From Opisthorchis felineus (taxonomy: Eukaryota > Platyhelminthes > Trematoda > Opisthorchiida > Opisthorchiidae): a stretch of 64,000 bases of DNA. This document shows, one piece after another, positions 10,801 to 22,184 of the stretch. The notes beneath the pieces are model-generated. The model was given only the letters and a program-made list of their open reading frames with translations, did not search any database and was not told where the DNA came from. The translations under genes and the position numbers were made by a program. Position 1 is the stretch's first letter; the number at the start of each line of letters is the position of its first letter. Where the stretch lies: positions 33,485-97,484 of the forward strand of contig SJOL01002848.1 in assembly GCA_004794785.1 (NCBI GenBank). Direction: 5' to 3'.

Positions 10801-13800
10801 AAAAGCATTCCATAAATAGTTCCTTTGCACATGTTCGGAGGCGAGCCACTTGGAATAACTGTCATGTCAAATGCATGTGGGATCGACTATGGTCTATGGA
10901 CTGACTGACTACATCCTTGTTCGCCAGGATGTGGACTAATCAGAATCAAAATGTTTAGCTCGGCTATACTCGTCTCATCGCAAAGATTCTGGCGTGACTG
11001 TATGCATGTTTACGTGCTCGTCCTCTGAATACAGCCAAGGTAGTTTAACTTGGTCCAGCGAAACGGCTGTCGTAAACTACTGCGCGAAAAACCAAACAGC
11101 ATAGCATTTGCGAAATTACAACAACACTGAATGTTTGGCATTTCCTTGTTGATGGTATGGTATTTCAGACTGCGAAAATAAACTAGCTAAATGCCAGTGG
11201 TTGACTCGGAACTTTGAACCAATATTCCACTGTCAGTTATCGCAAACAAGGTTTATTTACTGATTTCGCAGTAAAACAGGTTTTGCGTGCTTCGACGTAC
11301 AAACAAACATGCTTCAATTTTTGTTGGTTGGGTAATCTTCATATTGCCCTGTTTTTAGTGTGAGTATATCGGTAAAGAGAGGAAAGCCCTTCGCTACGAA
11401 GTCGTTTATTTGCAAACTGAGCAGTTACAAATTATGGGACAGGAAAGTAAACATCTCATCTGCACATAATTTTTTAGAAACCGAACATTCTCAAGCGCTT
11501 TTTGACATTTGATTGATATTCATTGACTATCACGCAAAATTTAAAAGAACCCTGCAAAGAATTTCCACAAGTTCCGCAATAAGCCTCATCTTCTATTAGA
11601 CGCGAGGCGGAGCTTCGAGAAGACCACAGACCACTCGCATGTCTCACCAGTGGTATTCGCCGTTACGCTGACAATGCACTGCAATATACATTCTTATTAT
11701 TATCAATAATATTATCCTTATCAATATTATTCAACCAGACCTCGAGATAGCACAGTGATTAAGGCGCGAACGTATTGACCAGTAGGTCCGTAGTTCCCCC
11801 CTAAACCCTCATCTCGTCTACTCCCGTCTAGGCTTGAGCAACCTGACAGTAATTCAGTTGTTGGGCTTCCTTCAAGTGACATGATAACTAGGCCCCGAAA
11901 GCGTGATTTAGCTGAGCTATTAATATTATTCAACCGAAATAAAAAATGTGCGATCAACACTACAGATTACCATACGAACGTGTTTTTGCATCGAAAACCG
12001 CGGCTTTGTTAGGTTTTGTTAGAGCATTTATTAATGGTACTAGCTATCTGAAAATAGAAGCAGGTTTAGCAATAGAACGCTGTTTGTTACGGATGGTGTA
12101 TAGGTTAAAACTACCGTTTGACATTTGCGAACAGGTAGTCTTCCAATGTGAAGACAAACCGCCGGATATGTATCTTCTTTGGGGCGCAAAAACTGTTAAT
12201 GTAGTGCGAATTAGACTTCATAGCACTTGTCGCTAAATTTCCGTGTCGCGCCAAATATTACTTTCGTCAATACAGAACGGTCACCATGGCTGGTAACTTA
12301 TTTTGCTCATTCAACTACGTAACTTACTAACTTTAGCCACTTTAGCCTAACAGTTTTGAGCGCAAGGTAGTCAACCACAGTGTCATTTATCAAAGCGTGC
12401 GTTTTCTCGCACGCTTCGTAACGGAATTCAGTCACGGATCAGGGAATTGTTGGAAACATACATTTAGTACATGTTGTAGGCACTAAAAAACACCTTGCCA
12501 GCTGGACGGATATACTTAGGCCCCAATGTTCAGAAAGAATGTCAGTCCATACAGTGAGCTTTACCAGGAAATATCGCACACTTATCCGACCTTTCTTCCG
12601 TACGCAATACTTGATGGAGTTGAAGTGCTCCAAAACAATCGAGTGCAACCAGGTTTCGACCGTTGTACCGAACACTACAGACTAATGACTCCAAATATAT
12701 GTAACACACCACTCACTGGGTTACTGAAGACTCTTCAACATACACGCACCCTTGATGCGCTTCACCACTTAAGCGCAGACCCCATTTTCTGTTAGCCTTG
12801 AGTTCTACTTGAACGAAATTCGACAAATACTGTCATTTGTGTAAGGAGAGCAATAAAGCCAATGTACGGGGAGGCTTCAAATAAGCTGTTCACAAGATGA
12901 CGCCCCACCGATGAACTTGATTTTCACCACCGACCTTCCCAGTTTTCTGGCCCTCATCCTTGAGCATATTTTCAGCAAAGCAACGGCTATCTTAGCTGCC
13001 GCTTTCATCAATATTGCCTTGTTGAGACCACGCACAGCATCGTCTTTGTCTCACTAGTTGAGCAGATACGGTGGAAGAAGCAGTAAGCTCGAAAAATAGA
13101 GGGCAAGAGAGCTTACAAAAGCAGTCAGACTGGAATTCAACCGCCTCAATAGGATCTGTGTGAAGGAAGTTCTCGAAAATAAATGCTGTTTTGAAATGTG
13201 GTTGGCCCTCTGGCAGCTGTGTGGGGGAGGTTTGAAGTGACTTGTTTCAAGCCATGACCTCCAGAAAATCAGCCGGGAGTTTATAGGTCCGTCACCTGCA
13301 TTCGCTTCCATAGACAGGTGTGTTTCCGCGGATAGCACGACATAAGAAGAAACGGAACGGAACATGAGGCAAAAGAAGCCAGAGTACACTTATTAACCAT
13401 GCTGCTCAAGGAGTGCGCTGATATCTAGAGCTAACCGACTAACAACTAATTTTCGATTTAAAAATTTCCTAACCACTTGCAAATGGAAAGCGGCGACATT
13501 TTTTAGGCTAATCGCCGGTACCTTTGTTATTCCCAGTAGTCCTAAATCGAGTGCAGGTTGCCCTTTTGGGCCATGCGTATTGTCGTTATCACTACATAAT
13601 AGACGCAGATACTTATCTGTTTCACTCCGTCATCTCAGCACTAGAAAAAAGTTAAAGCTCGACACTAGACTTTTGGCTACACTTTTCACTGGATCAGTAG
13701 ACCAACTTAGCCTGCAAAAACTAGGTGTAGGTGAATCTACAAACCACATACGATTCACAGGCATGAGTGACCGATTCCGTTCTCCACTGCCAAGGGACAA

Positions 13801-15794
13801 CGGTACCCTCACTGTGTCTTGTTTCCTATATTTTATTCTCTTTGTGCGCAAAAGGCATACATGCCCCTGATTATTAATCTATTTCGGATTAGCTGGTGAC
13901 ACAGTGATTGTCTGGGGTTATGGATTGCATGCAGCCAGTTTGATTCTGTTTGACAAGGCGAGCGCACCGCCACCTACAGTGCCTCGAATTGCAAGGATGC
14001 ATTACAATTTCCCACCTCGGATCCACTTCAATAGTCCGCTTGGATCCGAAGGTCCCTCTCTCAAAAACATCTGCTGTGAAATAACTGGGCGTGACCTTGT
14101 CAAGTAACCATAATTGATTCCCATATTCTTGCGTTTGAGAGGTATATGGTTTGGCATCTATCGTGTTATGTTATGAGACCGTGGACACATTCTGTTCCCA
14201 TACTCTTTATTTATACATCTGTTAATCATTCTATTACCCCATTAGGTTACGTTTCTCCTCTCCGCCTCCCAAGTTCCTTGAAAAGGATTGCCGCTCTATT
14301 GATCGGTCTTTTTGGGTAGGGACAAACTCCAGGGAATATCTCGACTGAACTTGTAGTAAGCAAGCTTATTGATGCTTGTTCCACATTCATCCAGTGAATG
14401 GCTTCCGACGTTTTTCGCTGTCTTCGTCAGTCACTTGCTAAAGCCATGCTTACCTAATACACGCCTCTTCATCGTCATCATCATCGACAGCAAAACATCA
14501 AGGTTCCCCACTGACGCTTCATTGATGCATGAGCTCCAATCACAAATTTCTACCCCTACATCTCCTGCCAACCGGAAGTCTCGCCTTCCAGTTAGCTAAT
14601 CTGGCAATGTGTCGAAATATGAGTCGCTCGGTTGCTTCCACTGGTAGTTGACTGATCTCTTCGGCGGGCTTGGCAACTAACCTGTAGGCACCATCAGGCA
14701 AAATCGGTGCGCTGTTGAGTGGTCAGTTTCTCGCTGCCTGCTTGTGGTCATATACTTCCTAAGGAGGATATCAGTTTCGACAAATACACTCATTTGCATA
14801 TCAATTTGGTCTTCAAGAGAGACTCAACTGAATCTCTCGTTTATGACATTCTTCAACTGAATGTGCTGCACACAGGCCACCTCACGTTTCAATTGGCAAG
14901 ATATTCGAAGTCTCGCGGTGTATTTCAATAAATGAAACTACTCACAAAGTTGCTGAGAGCTTTTCGACAGCCCACGATCGGATTCGCCATTCTTGGGGCT
15001 CATCAGGTGGGCGCAGTCCCGAGTTTCCGTCAACCGTATGTTCTACTTGAACTCAAATTGGACCGATTTCGACAAATAAACACATTTTCATATCAATTTG
15101 GTTTTCACGGGAGACTCAAGTGAATCCCTCGTTCATGATATACGTTAGTTATTCTTCGGAAACTACGTAACCACAAGCAGGGAAGGAGGAATAAGCACTC
15201 AGATGGGCACTAATGATGCCGCTCCGATGGGATGCGAAACGTTTGCAAGCTAATTGCCAAGCTTGATGAAGAAGTCAACGGCCACCTGATCAACCACCAG
15301 TTGGTCAAAGTTCCGTATGTGATGGCTTTGCATCTGGCCTACTTGGGTAATGCTTTAGTTGACGGGGGGTCCGGGAGAATTTTTGATGTGTCAAATAATT
15401 TCATCGCTTACATGTGAGATTATTATGAAGTGGTGTGTTCATGCAAAACGCTCTGTCTGACCTGACTTAAATTGTAAATTCCTTTCCTACGTTCAAACCA
15501 AGGTATGCAAGGACATCTTCTAAGTCTCGGTTACTTTATTTCTCTCTACAGAGAATGATGCAGTCCCTGACTTTGCCGTTTGCAATTACCCCCTGGCTTG
15601 GTTGTCAAACTACACTATACACTGTTCTAACGCCGAATCTAACTCCTGGTGCCTATTACGACAACTGCAAACAAACCAGTCCAGCAAGTAATGCTTTGAA
15701 TGATGCCGACGGAGAGTGGCTTTGGAACAAGTCGTGTGAATTGGTTGGCCTAACACAAGGGGAAGCCACTGACAGCAAATGTGGAAACAACTGA
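7524..15794 (+). CDS. Short-chain dehydrogenase/reductase, retinol dehydrogenase type (three exons, complete)
   Basis: Exons 7524-7832, 8939-9406 and 15552-15794 join in phase 0 at both junctions and encode 339 residues, close to the usual 310-340 of the RDH11-14 group. The start is the first in-frame ATG (7524, G at -3); upstream the frame is open but has no ATG. The NAD(P) Rossmann motif TGANTGIG is at residues 33-40, NNAG at 136-139, the catalytic Ser in MVSS near 187, and YAQSK (Tyr213, Lys217). HPGVVRTEL follows, and the last exon has GCQTTLY and a C-terminal WNKSCELVGL typical of the group. These enzymes use NADP(H) to interconvert retinol or lipid aldehydes and alcohols at membranes. 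About 20 extra residues before IEILDLAS are unusual, and a clear N-terminal membrane anchor is missing. The exact substrate cannot be read from sequence. Confidence 0.88.
7833..8938. other. Dehydrogenase intron 1
   Basis: A GT-AG intron of 1.1 kb ending in TATTTCAG. No repeat family or internal gene recognised. Confidence 0.8.
8939..9406 (+). CDS. Dehydrogenase exon 2 (catalytic core)
   Basis: Bounded by TTTCAG and AGT|GTAAGT, phase 0 on both sides. Contains NNAG, the catalytic Ser, the YxxxK pair and HPGVVRTEL. The reading frame runs on past the donor to 9586 only by chance. Confidence 0.9.
10135..10200 (+). repeat. tRNA-like SINE head (fragment)
   Basis: A-box-like TAGCTCAGTCTGTGAG followed about 35 bases later by B-box-like AGGTTTCAATCC. 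It does not form a convincing tRNA, and downstream SINE body is not clear, so it is called a decayed SINE head rather than a tRNA gene. Confidence 0.4.
11723..11736. repeat. Target-site duplication, left copy, of SINE-A
   Basis: AATATTATTCAACC, identical to 11922-11935. It immediately precedes the SINE. Confidence 0.85.
11737..11921 (+). mobile_element. tRNA-derived SINE (family A), full length, 185 bp
   Basis: Starts with a tRNA-like promoter (TCGAGATAGCACAGTG as A box; a damaged B box near GTCCGTAGTTCCCCC). The family-specific body follows (GTCTAGGCTTGAGCAACCTG, then GGGCTTCCTTCAAGTGACAT). Perfect 14-bp duplications on both sides fix its ends and so define the family's length. Related copies are at about 34.1, 35.9, 42.4, 43.0 and 50.1 kb. 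Confidence 0.82.
11922..11935. repeat. Target-site duplication, right copy, of SINE-A
   Basis: AATATTATTCAACC, identical to 11723-11736. Confidence 0.85.
14465..14560 (-). mobile_element. RTE 3'-end fragment
   Basis: On the minus strand, the end of this stretch (TGAAGCGTCAG, then CTTGATGTTTTGCTGTC and GATGATGATGACGATG) matches the last 60 bases or so of the young RTE at 3350-3410, which also ends GTTGCTGTC plus a TGA run. It is a strongly 5'-truncated copy inside the dehydrogenase intron. Confidence 0.6.
14770..14860 (+). repeat. Dispersed repeat D, copy 1
   Basis: Shares TTTCGACAAATA, CATATCAATTTGGT and GAGACTCAA(C/G)TGAATC with 15060-15145 in the same orientation about 285 bases away. Weaker relatives are near 28960 and 33560. 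Confidence 0.6.
15060..15145 (+). repeat. Dispersed repeat D, copy 2
   Basis: Direct copy of 14770-14860, with TTTCGACAAATA, CATATCAATTTGGT, GGGAGACTCAAGTGAATCCC and then a TTCATGATA end. Identity and function are unknown. Confidence 0.6.
15552..15794 (+). CDS. Dehydrogenase exon 3 (C-terminus)
   Basis: The acceptor is TTTCTCTCTACAG. The phase-0 frame gives GCQTTLY, GAYYDNC and a WNKSCELVGL ending, equivalent to the GAQT, YFSDC and LWDVSCDLLGL blocks of animal retinol dehydrogenases. It stops at TGA 15792-15794. The spacing from HPGVVRTEL to GCQTT fits the family, which supports the direct junction across the 6.1 kb intron. Confidence 0.85.
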   Translation, partial: RMMQSLTLPFAITPWLGCQTTLYTVLTPNLTPGAYYDNCKQTSPASNALNDADGEWLWNKSCELVGLTQGEATDSKCGNN

Positions 15795-16970
15795 AGCAAC
15801 CTCATATGTGTGACATATCAAACAACATTCCATCGTGGCTCACCATGCTTGGCTACCGTTCATCTTCTACACAAGCTATTTTGTACAACACTTGGAATTC
15901 TTATTTTGTGTTAAAATGCTAGACATTCGGTCTCAAGCTGGTTAAATAGCTCAGATTTGGTGTTCGACAAATAAGACTAGGAATACAGTATAAGTTTTAC
16001 CCGCCAGGTTTATTCATTTGAGGTTAATAACGTCTGTGTCTGCAATATCACATTCTTTGGTCAGCACATTTTTGATGATTTTCATTCCTTTCCCTCTTCA
16101 ACATTACTCAGTCGACCAGGAGATGGTGATTTAACCTATAAGGCTTACCTACAATGATGACCTACTTGGCTGAATTACCTACAGATGCAGGACAAACATA
16201 TAATATCTGCAAAATTGAAGGAACTGTTATAGGTTGGAATACTTACGCCACAGAATGAACTTCCACACAACCACGAAGATATATAGGTGGTTCTGCAATG
16301 TCTCAGTGACGTAACAATAAGGGGAGAGAAGATGGACAGGTGCTACTGTATTAGCCTTGTATGCACAGCAGCCACGTTTGTGGCCCGTACTCATCTAAGT
16401 CTGCTAGCCCCCTACTTTATGAAAACAACGTTTCTGCAGAGCAATATGAATTTCGTAGCAGTCAAAGACTGGCTTAATTATTTCTTATAAAAGTCAAGTA
16501 GGAATATCTTAATAGGATCAGTAGCTCTGTGGTCTTCTTGTAAACTTCACCAAGCGAGCCTGAAATCGATAGCATAGTAAAGTACAGCTGCGTTGTAGTG
16601 CTAGCATTCTTCAGCTTCTATATAGAACCATCTACGCAGAAGTGTTCCGCCAGTTTGAAGGCTTATTCAGGTTGAAGCGCTTTCTGCTGCTGCTTTTCGT
16701 GTGCTACAGTCTGCGGACCACTGTTTTCTATTTTCGCACACCGAGGCGGAATTGCATCCTTGGACTATGGCAGTTGATTCAACAGCGTTTCGCTTTGGTT
16801 TGGTTACGAATATTTCTAAAAAGTTGGTTTTTCATCCCCTTGCAACCCGTGAGCTGGACACAAAACAAGAATCATTCAAAGGACGCAAGACGGCATCCAG
16901 TTACCCACATACCAGGAGCTTGATAGTGAAATGGGTACACGAACTCCAAAATCAGCGCAGTAATTGGTAA

Positions 16971-16973
<3 letters not shown>

Positions 16974-17008
<35 letters not shown>
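16974..17008. repeat. (AT)n microsatellite
   Basis: About 35 bases of uninterrupted alternating TA. Confidence 0.95.
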
Positions 17009-17011
<3 letters not shown>

Positions 17012-19925
17012 AATGCTGAGACTCACGTTTAAATACATTTCTGGTGATCCATTTATTTCTGAGGCTGGTGTGTTTTTCTGAAATTACAATTTGAGACAGC
17101 ATTTCGTCGCGCTGAAAAGAAAGTCAGCCATTTTGAATACCCACTCTGTTCAAATCTTTGTTCGAAATCAATGCCCCTAGATACCACGTTTAAGTACTCT
17201 TCCTGTTGGTCAATCACTAGAAAGAAGAATTCCAAGAGTTTAGGATTTAACCGTTGTTAACTTTGAGGATGACACCCTGATCCCGGGAGTCTACAGTAGT
17301 AACTTGCTATTTCAGGTACACGTTACCAATTTATGCGCTTTCAGGAAGTAGCAACCAAAAACTTATAGGACTTTATCGTTTTCTGCCGACAGAATAACCC
17401 TTTCAATTATTAACCTGAACGGCTCTGTATAAACTGAGTAGTGTTGTTCGATTAAGATAAACGATCCGCATTTTAACTTTGACGAAACAGAATGCTTCGC
17501 AATTTCGTGAATTTTTCCGCAAAGGATCTGAGCCACTGAGTCTGAATCGATTGACATCTAAGTCAGTTGTCACCAAACCAGTCACCCTCTAATACATCAC
17601 TGTGTTTACAGTGCTGACCAGAACAGTAAGATCCACCTTTGAGCCCAGGTTTTAAAGGATATTGGATGATTCACCCCAGAACACATGCTCAGTGAGACCA
17701 CTGTCTTATCTGCTATATACTTTTACAAAGTTCATTGGGTAGTGCCGATAATGCACACAAATAACATATAGAGCCAAACTTGGTGGTTTGACTTTCTGAG
17801 TCATTGTAGCGTATCAGAAACCAAAATCCGTGCTGGACAATATGTATTCGAATTTCTGAAGAGGGGAGTCTGGGCACAGTGCAAGACAGAAGAGAATCAT
17901 TAAAGGCTTTCATTCGTCCTTTACTTAGAAGGTTGAGGGTTGCCAGTTTGTCGAATGTTACATTCCCAGGGACCGGCAGAAGTGATCCTTTAGACAAGGT
18001 GGTCCCGATTCGATAGAAATCAAGTGGCAAGACTCGTACTGGTGAAGTGGACAAAGTTGAGTATCAAACATCGATCGCTGTTTACGCTTGGGATGAGAAT
18101 CGCAGGGTCAGTTTTGATAACGGTAGTCTGTATCCGTAAGCATCATGCTGCCTGGCACCGTTGCTCAACAGTACCGACATTGTCAAATTAGGTACCATCT
18201 GGGTCGGCTTACCTCACCTCACAAAAGCTGGTCAGACACGACTTAGGTCACCCGACCCAGCCACACTGTCTAAGGATTGTAACTTGTCCCTATCCACTTC
18301 CGTTGACCCATATGTACATGTGTATGCACACACCTATTTACAGCAGCCATGACACATTATTACAACCAATCAGAGCTTTCATGACAATATATTGACTGGT
18401 TTCAACGCTGTTTTTGGAATGTCTTCATCTCGGTTGTTTGTTTCTTGACAAGAATCACTTTGATGGACGAAATAAATAATCTGTTCCATCTCTACATCAA
18501 AGCGAGCCTATCATATGATCATCCTTACCGAGGTGTCTGCACGTTTTTGGCACGATTGCCAACTGAACGTTTCAACGTTTTACACGTGCAGTTGACCAAC
18601 CAGTGCAATTGTGTCAAATGATAGCTGCTGACGGGCACACATGCCAACTGCACATTACTATCAGACGGATCGTGCAGTCCAGAAAAGCGATCCCAGAGAA
18701 ATGTGACAATACACCGAGACGTAATGCGACCGACGGATAACGCTGGGACTGCAGCGTTAAAAGAAGTATATGACGCCGGTGCTCATGTCCTGCCACAGAA
18801 TTTTTTTGACTGTTTGTAAAAGGCTCATGTGCGATGGCCTACTGCCCTGATTCCCTAGGGTCGGCATTGGGGACTTGCCAGTAGCACCAAATCTGATTCC
18901 TCACGGGCCGACTGTCCCTAGCCACTTGCAGCTGTTCGCTGCTAATTTGCCGATCAAGTTAGGATATCAGGTATTCAGAAAAAAGTCGCGAAACAATCAT
19001 CAGACCAAGTCAAAAAATTTAGTGCTTTGATGCAGCTTCGTGAACGTACAAGACAGGCGACTGCGTGGCTGATTCAACGGCACACGAGAGGAATATTCGC
19101 AACAAACCTGACGTATGGCATGACCAGAGTAAATGGACTGTCACACTCTCTCAAGCATCACTCTCGGTGCAACAGAACTGAGAAATTCACTTCATTGACA
19201 TCACCGACTTATTTCAATCAGTTGATGGTGACGTACGCACCTTACTCAAATGACAATACAGAGGAGTCAGTTTATTTCCATCAACTTAAAAAAATACGCT
19301 TTGAGCGCCCAAACGGCTACCGAACTCCATCCAACAGATGAATTCCAACGCAGCTGTAATGATGAATAAACCACAGTTCCGACCTGATTGTGCAGATGAA
19401 TTCCGCTACTGTTAATGTGGCAACTGAAACGGTGGGATTGATGGCTGAAGAGGTTGACAGTGAGCTGGGCGAGGAGGGCACCTAAAACATCAGTCAAACG
19501 TCATAAGAACCATGGGAATAAGCTATATTACATCACACCGAAGGGATCCGTTATCAGTTTCCTCAAAAAGGCTCATCCCGTTTACAAGATGAATCGAAGA
19601 CCAACACTAATTGTGTTCTGTTAGAACAGTCGGCTTGATCCTACACTTTCCAACAAAATATACACTCTCATTTATGATGGTGAAGGTTCAGTAATTGGTT
19701 ATCTGTGCAGGTTAGTTATGGACCGAATTCGTTTTGTCGGAAACTTCGATTATTCACACATTTTTTCCCGAAATGAACAAGAAGAACCACTTCCGGTCCC
19801 ACAGCAAAACAATCTCCTTCGTAGCCACTATTCCAGTTTGGAAAAATGGAAAGGTTGACTACTGCAAGTCAACTTCATCTTCTTCTTCAGCAGATTATCA
19901 GATTTCCGTTCCATGCCTGGGGCCT

Positions 19926-19948
19926 CTTTTTTTTCTCTCTCTCTCTCT
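19926..19948. repeat. T/(CT)n tract
   Basis: A run of T followed by seven or so CT units. Confidence 0.9.
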
Positions 19949-21691
19949 GATCACTTATATTTCTTGAAACTACGAGAGCAAAGTTCATTATCAACAGTGT
20001 ACAGTGGATGGTATGGACATGATATGAACGGTGAAGCTACGAAAATCTCGTGATCATTTCGCAAGGAAACCAAAAGTTCAGGACCAGAGGTGATTTTCTA
20101 GGTTTAAAATAACATTTCGGCCAAAACTTAGCTGTGAAGAATCGCAATGCTGTCTCTATGGGAATAACAGAACCTCGTTTAAGTGGAAGAATCAGGGTGG
20201 CTAGTTTCAGCACTGGAGTGTTTATTACATTAGTCAGTTTGAAGAAAATGAAACGGAACCCAAATAAAAGTCTTACCCAAACAGCTTTTCTCAAAACAAT
20301 CTCAATTACTAGTGAAATTGGTGAGCGATGCGCTACTGGTAAATGAGGCACTTACAGTGCAGAACTCCGTGACATTCAATAAATCAAAACGACGTACTAA
20401 AGCTCCTGACTAGGCTGACAGATTTCTCAGACATTTATTACAATTTGTTTTCGCCTGTGCTAAAATCATACATGCGGAGGCTGAACAACAATTTCAACTC
20501 TTACTGCGGTTTTTTTTTAGGTGAATGCAGGGTCGACCGAAAACCATATGCGTAGCTTTAAAAACGCCAATTTCTCAATCCTTGACGCAGTGGTGAAGCT
20601 GCAGTTCACATGGAAAGTAGCCTAATTAGCGGATCTTTGCATCAAAATGCTCCCATTGTTAGGCAAAATGTACACGGAACTATTACTAGGAGCAGTTAAA
20701 AGTGTTTGCCTAATTTTTTAAAGCTGAGTTGATTCATTTAGCTGCGTGGAAAAGATGAAATGGTACTGAAAGATCATATAGGCCAATATTTCATTGTCCT
20801 GATTGCCATTATTAGTAATAGTATGAGTATTAGTGTCAGTATTAGTATTATTACTTTTGAGGTAAAGTTCAAACCTGAACCAACTGGCTAAATATGGTGA
20901 AGGCAAGGCAGGGGACCGCACGGTGACCAGGCCATAGACTGCCGATCAAGAAATAATAGTTAGTTTGGTTGTTGGTCTGTTAGCCGAGCGTGGCAGTTGG
21001 ATTGCACAGGAAGCCAGTTTCCAGTCACATCCATGGTTTTGCAGTTGTCGCACTCCCCAAATAACATCAGCTTCTTGCTGTTCTAGCCATTCTGGGGAAG
21101 CCTTATTGTACTAGGTTTGCAGTAACAATGATAACAAATTTGACGAAATGGACAGTGTGTCTGAGAGGCTGTCGGTTTATCTCTATGTGTAGTAGTTCCC
21201 GAACGAATCCAGCGATATATTATAAGTGTGGTTTTGGCGGACATCTAACAAACTATTAAGCTGAGTTCAAATTAGTTGTTTGGTGTAGACGAAACCATTT
21301 ACTTTTCAATTAGGAGACGGTGAGTGCTAGTGTATTGGTCCGTCCGGAACGGTTGTATCATTGACACAGTACAGTTATCAGTAGATGATATCCCATGATC
21401 TCGAGGATCGAGGGGACGTTGATTCTACCAGCTGATATATGACACTGTTAGACAGCACTGTCAAACCAGTGAACCTTATGATCTTTTAAATCCCTAGTAA
21501 TCGATCTGGGTCCTGTCACGTGACCAGACCAATATAGCGTCTGCCCATACCTTACTGAAGCACTTAATCAGCGCTCGGATGCAGCATAATGTAACTAACC
21601 CAATTTATTTCTCCTCATGGCCACTTTATTCCTTCCTAATTGCTTCTGAAGTGTAAACTTAGGGAATTTCGTTCAATTCCGACGATTGAAT

Positions 21692-22184
21692 ATGAGTATT
21701 ATCGAAACAGAAAAACAGACTGATGGAGAAGTAGTGGAAAAGGGCAGCAACAAAGAGAATTTGGATACAGAAGTCAGCACCGAAGGTCTAGATTCAGCCA
21801 AAGATTTTTCGGAGAATAAAGAACAGCAATTAGAGGAATCAGTACAACCCAATGTGGAAGACAAACCAGAAACGTTGTTGACAACTGCTCCTGATAGGGA
21901 GCCAGTATCTATTCAAAGTGTCACAGATACAGTCATGGAAAATCTGCCCAATCTGGAAGATTTGTGTCTAGATAATCTGGATGAACTCCTGCAACGCTTT
22001 CGAGAGACATTCGAAGGAGCTCTAAGCATGTCCGAATCTTATGCAAAGGATTACACTGAGAAGGCATTAGCCATGGAATCTGCACTGAGTGCCTTGGCTG
22101 CATACAACAAAAAGGCATTGGAACAACTGGGAAAGCTTACTTTAGATGCGGTAAAGTCAAAAGAATCGTCAAACATTCCAGCAG
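21692..22184 (+). CDS. ZU5 gene exon 1 (acidic region and first helices)
   Basis: Starts at ATG 21692. The first ~90 residues are Glu/Ser/Thr-rich, then long helices follow ([34 protein letters not shown]). I place the donor at CCAGCAG|GTGAGG (22185, phase 1), because it joins in frame to the next exon; the frame runs on to 22249 without use. The family of this region is not recognised. The helices faintly recall the coiled-coil part of Mic60/mitofilin, but no transit peptide or membrane helix is present. Confidence 0.7.

Larger units (their letters stand above)
9407..15551. other. Dehydrogenase intron 2 (6.1 kb, repeat-bearing)
   Basis: Contains a tRNA-like sequence near 10135-10200, a full SINE with a 14-bp duplication (11737-11921), an RTE 3' end (14465-14560, minus) and two direct copies of a dispersed repeat (about 14770-14860 and 15060-15145). 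Other reading frames here, for example 13054-13389 minus, show no family signature. Confidence 0.7.
15795..21691. other. Intergenic region between the dehydrogenase and ZU5 genes
   Basis: No gene recognised. Holds an (AT)n microsatellite at 16974-17008, a T/CT tract at 19926-19948 and an imperfect AGTATTAGT-type run at about 20811-20855. No clear poly(A) signal for the dehydrogenase could be fixed; a variant AATAAG lies near 15970. The frame leading into 21692 is open from 21650, and an acceptor-like AG lies near 21661, so exon 1 below could have an upstream exon. Confidence 0.5.

Noticed and set aside
13054..13389. 111-codon minus-strand frame
   Set aside because: Inside the dehydrogenase intron, with low-complexity Leu/Ser content and no recognisable domain.
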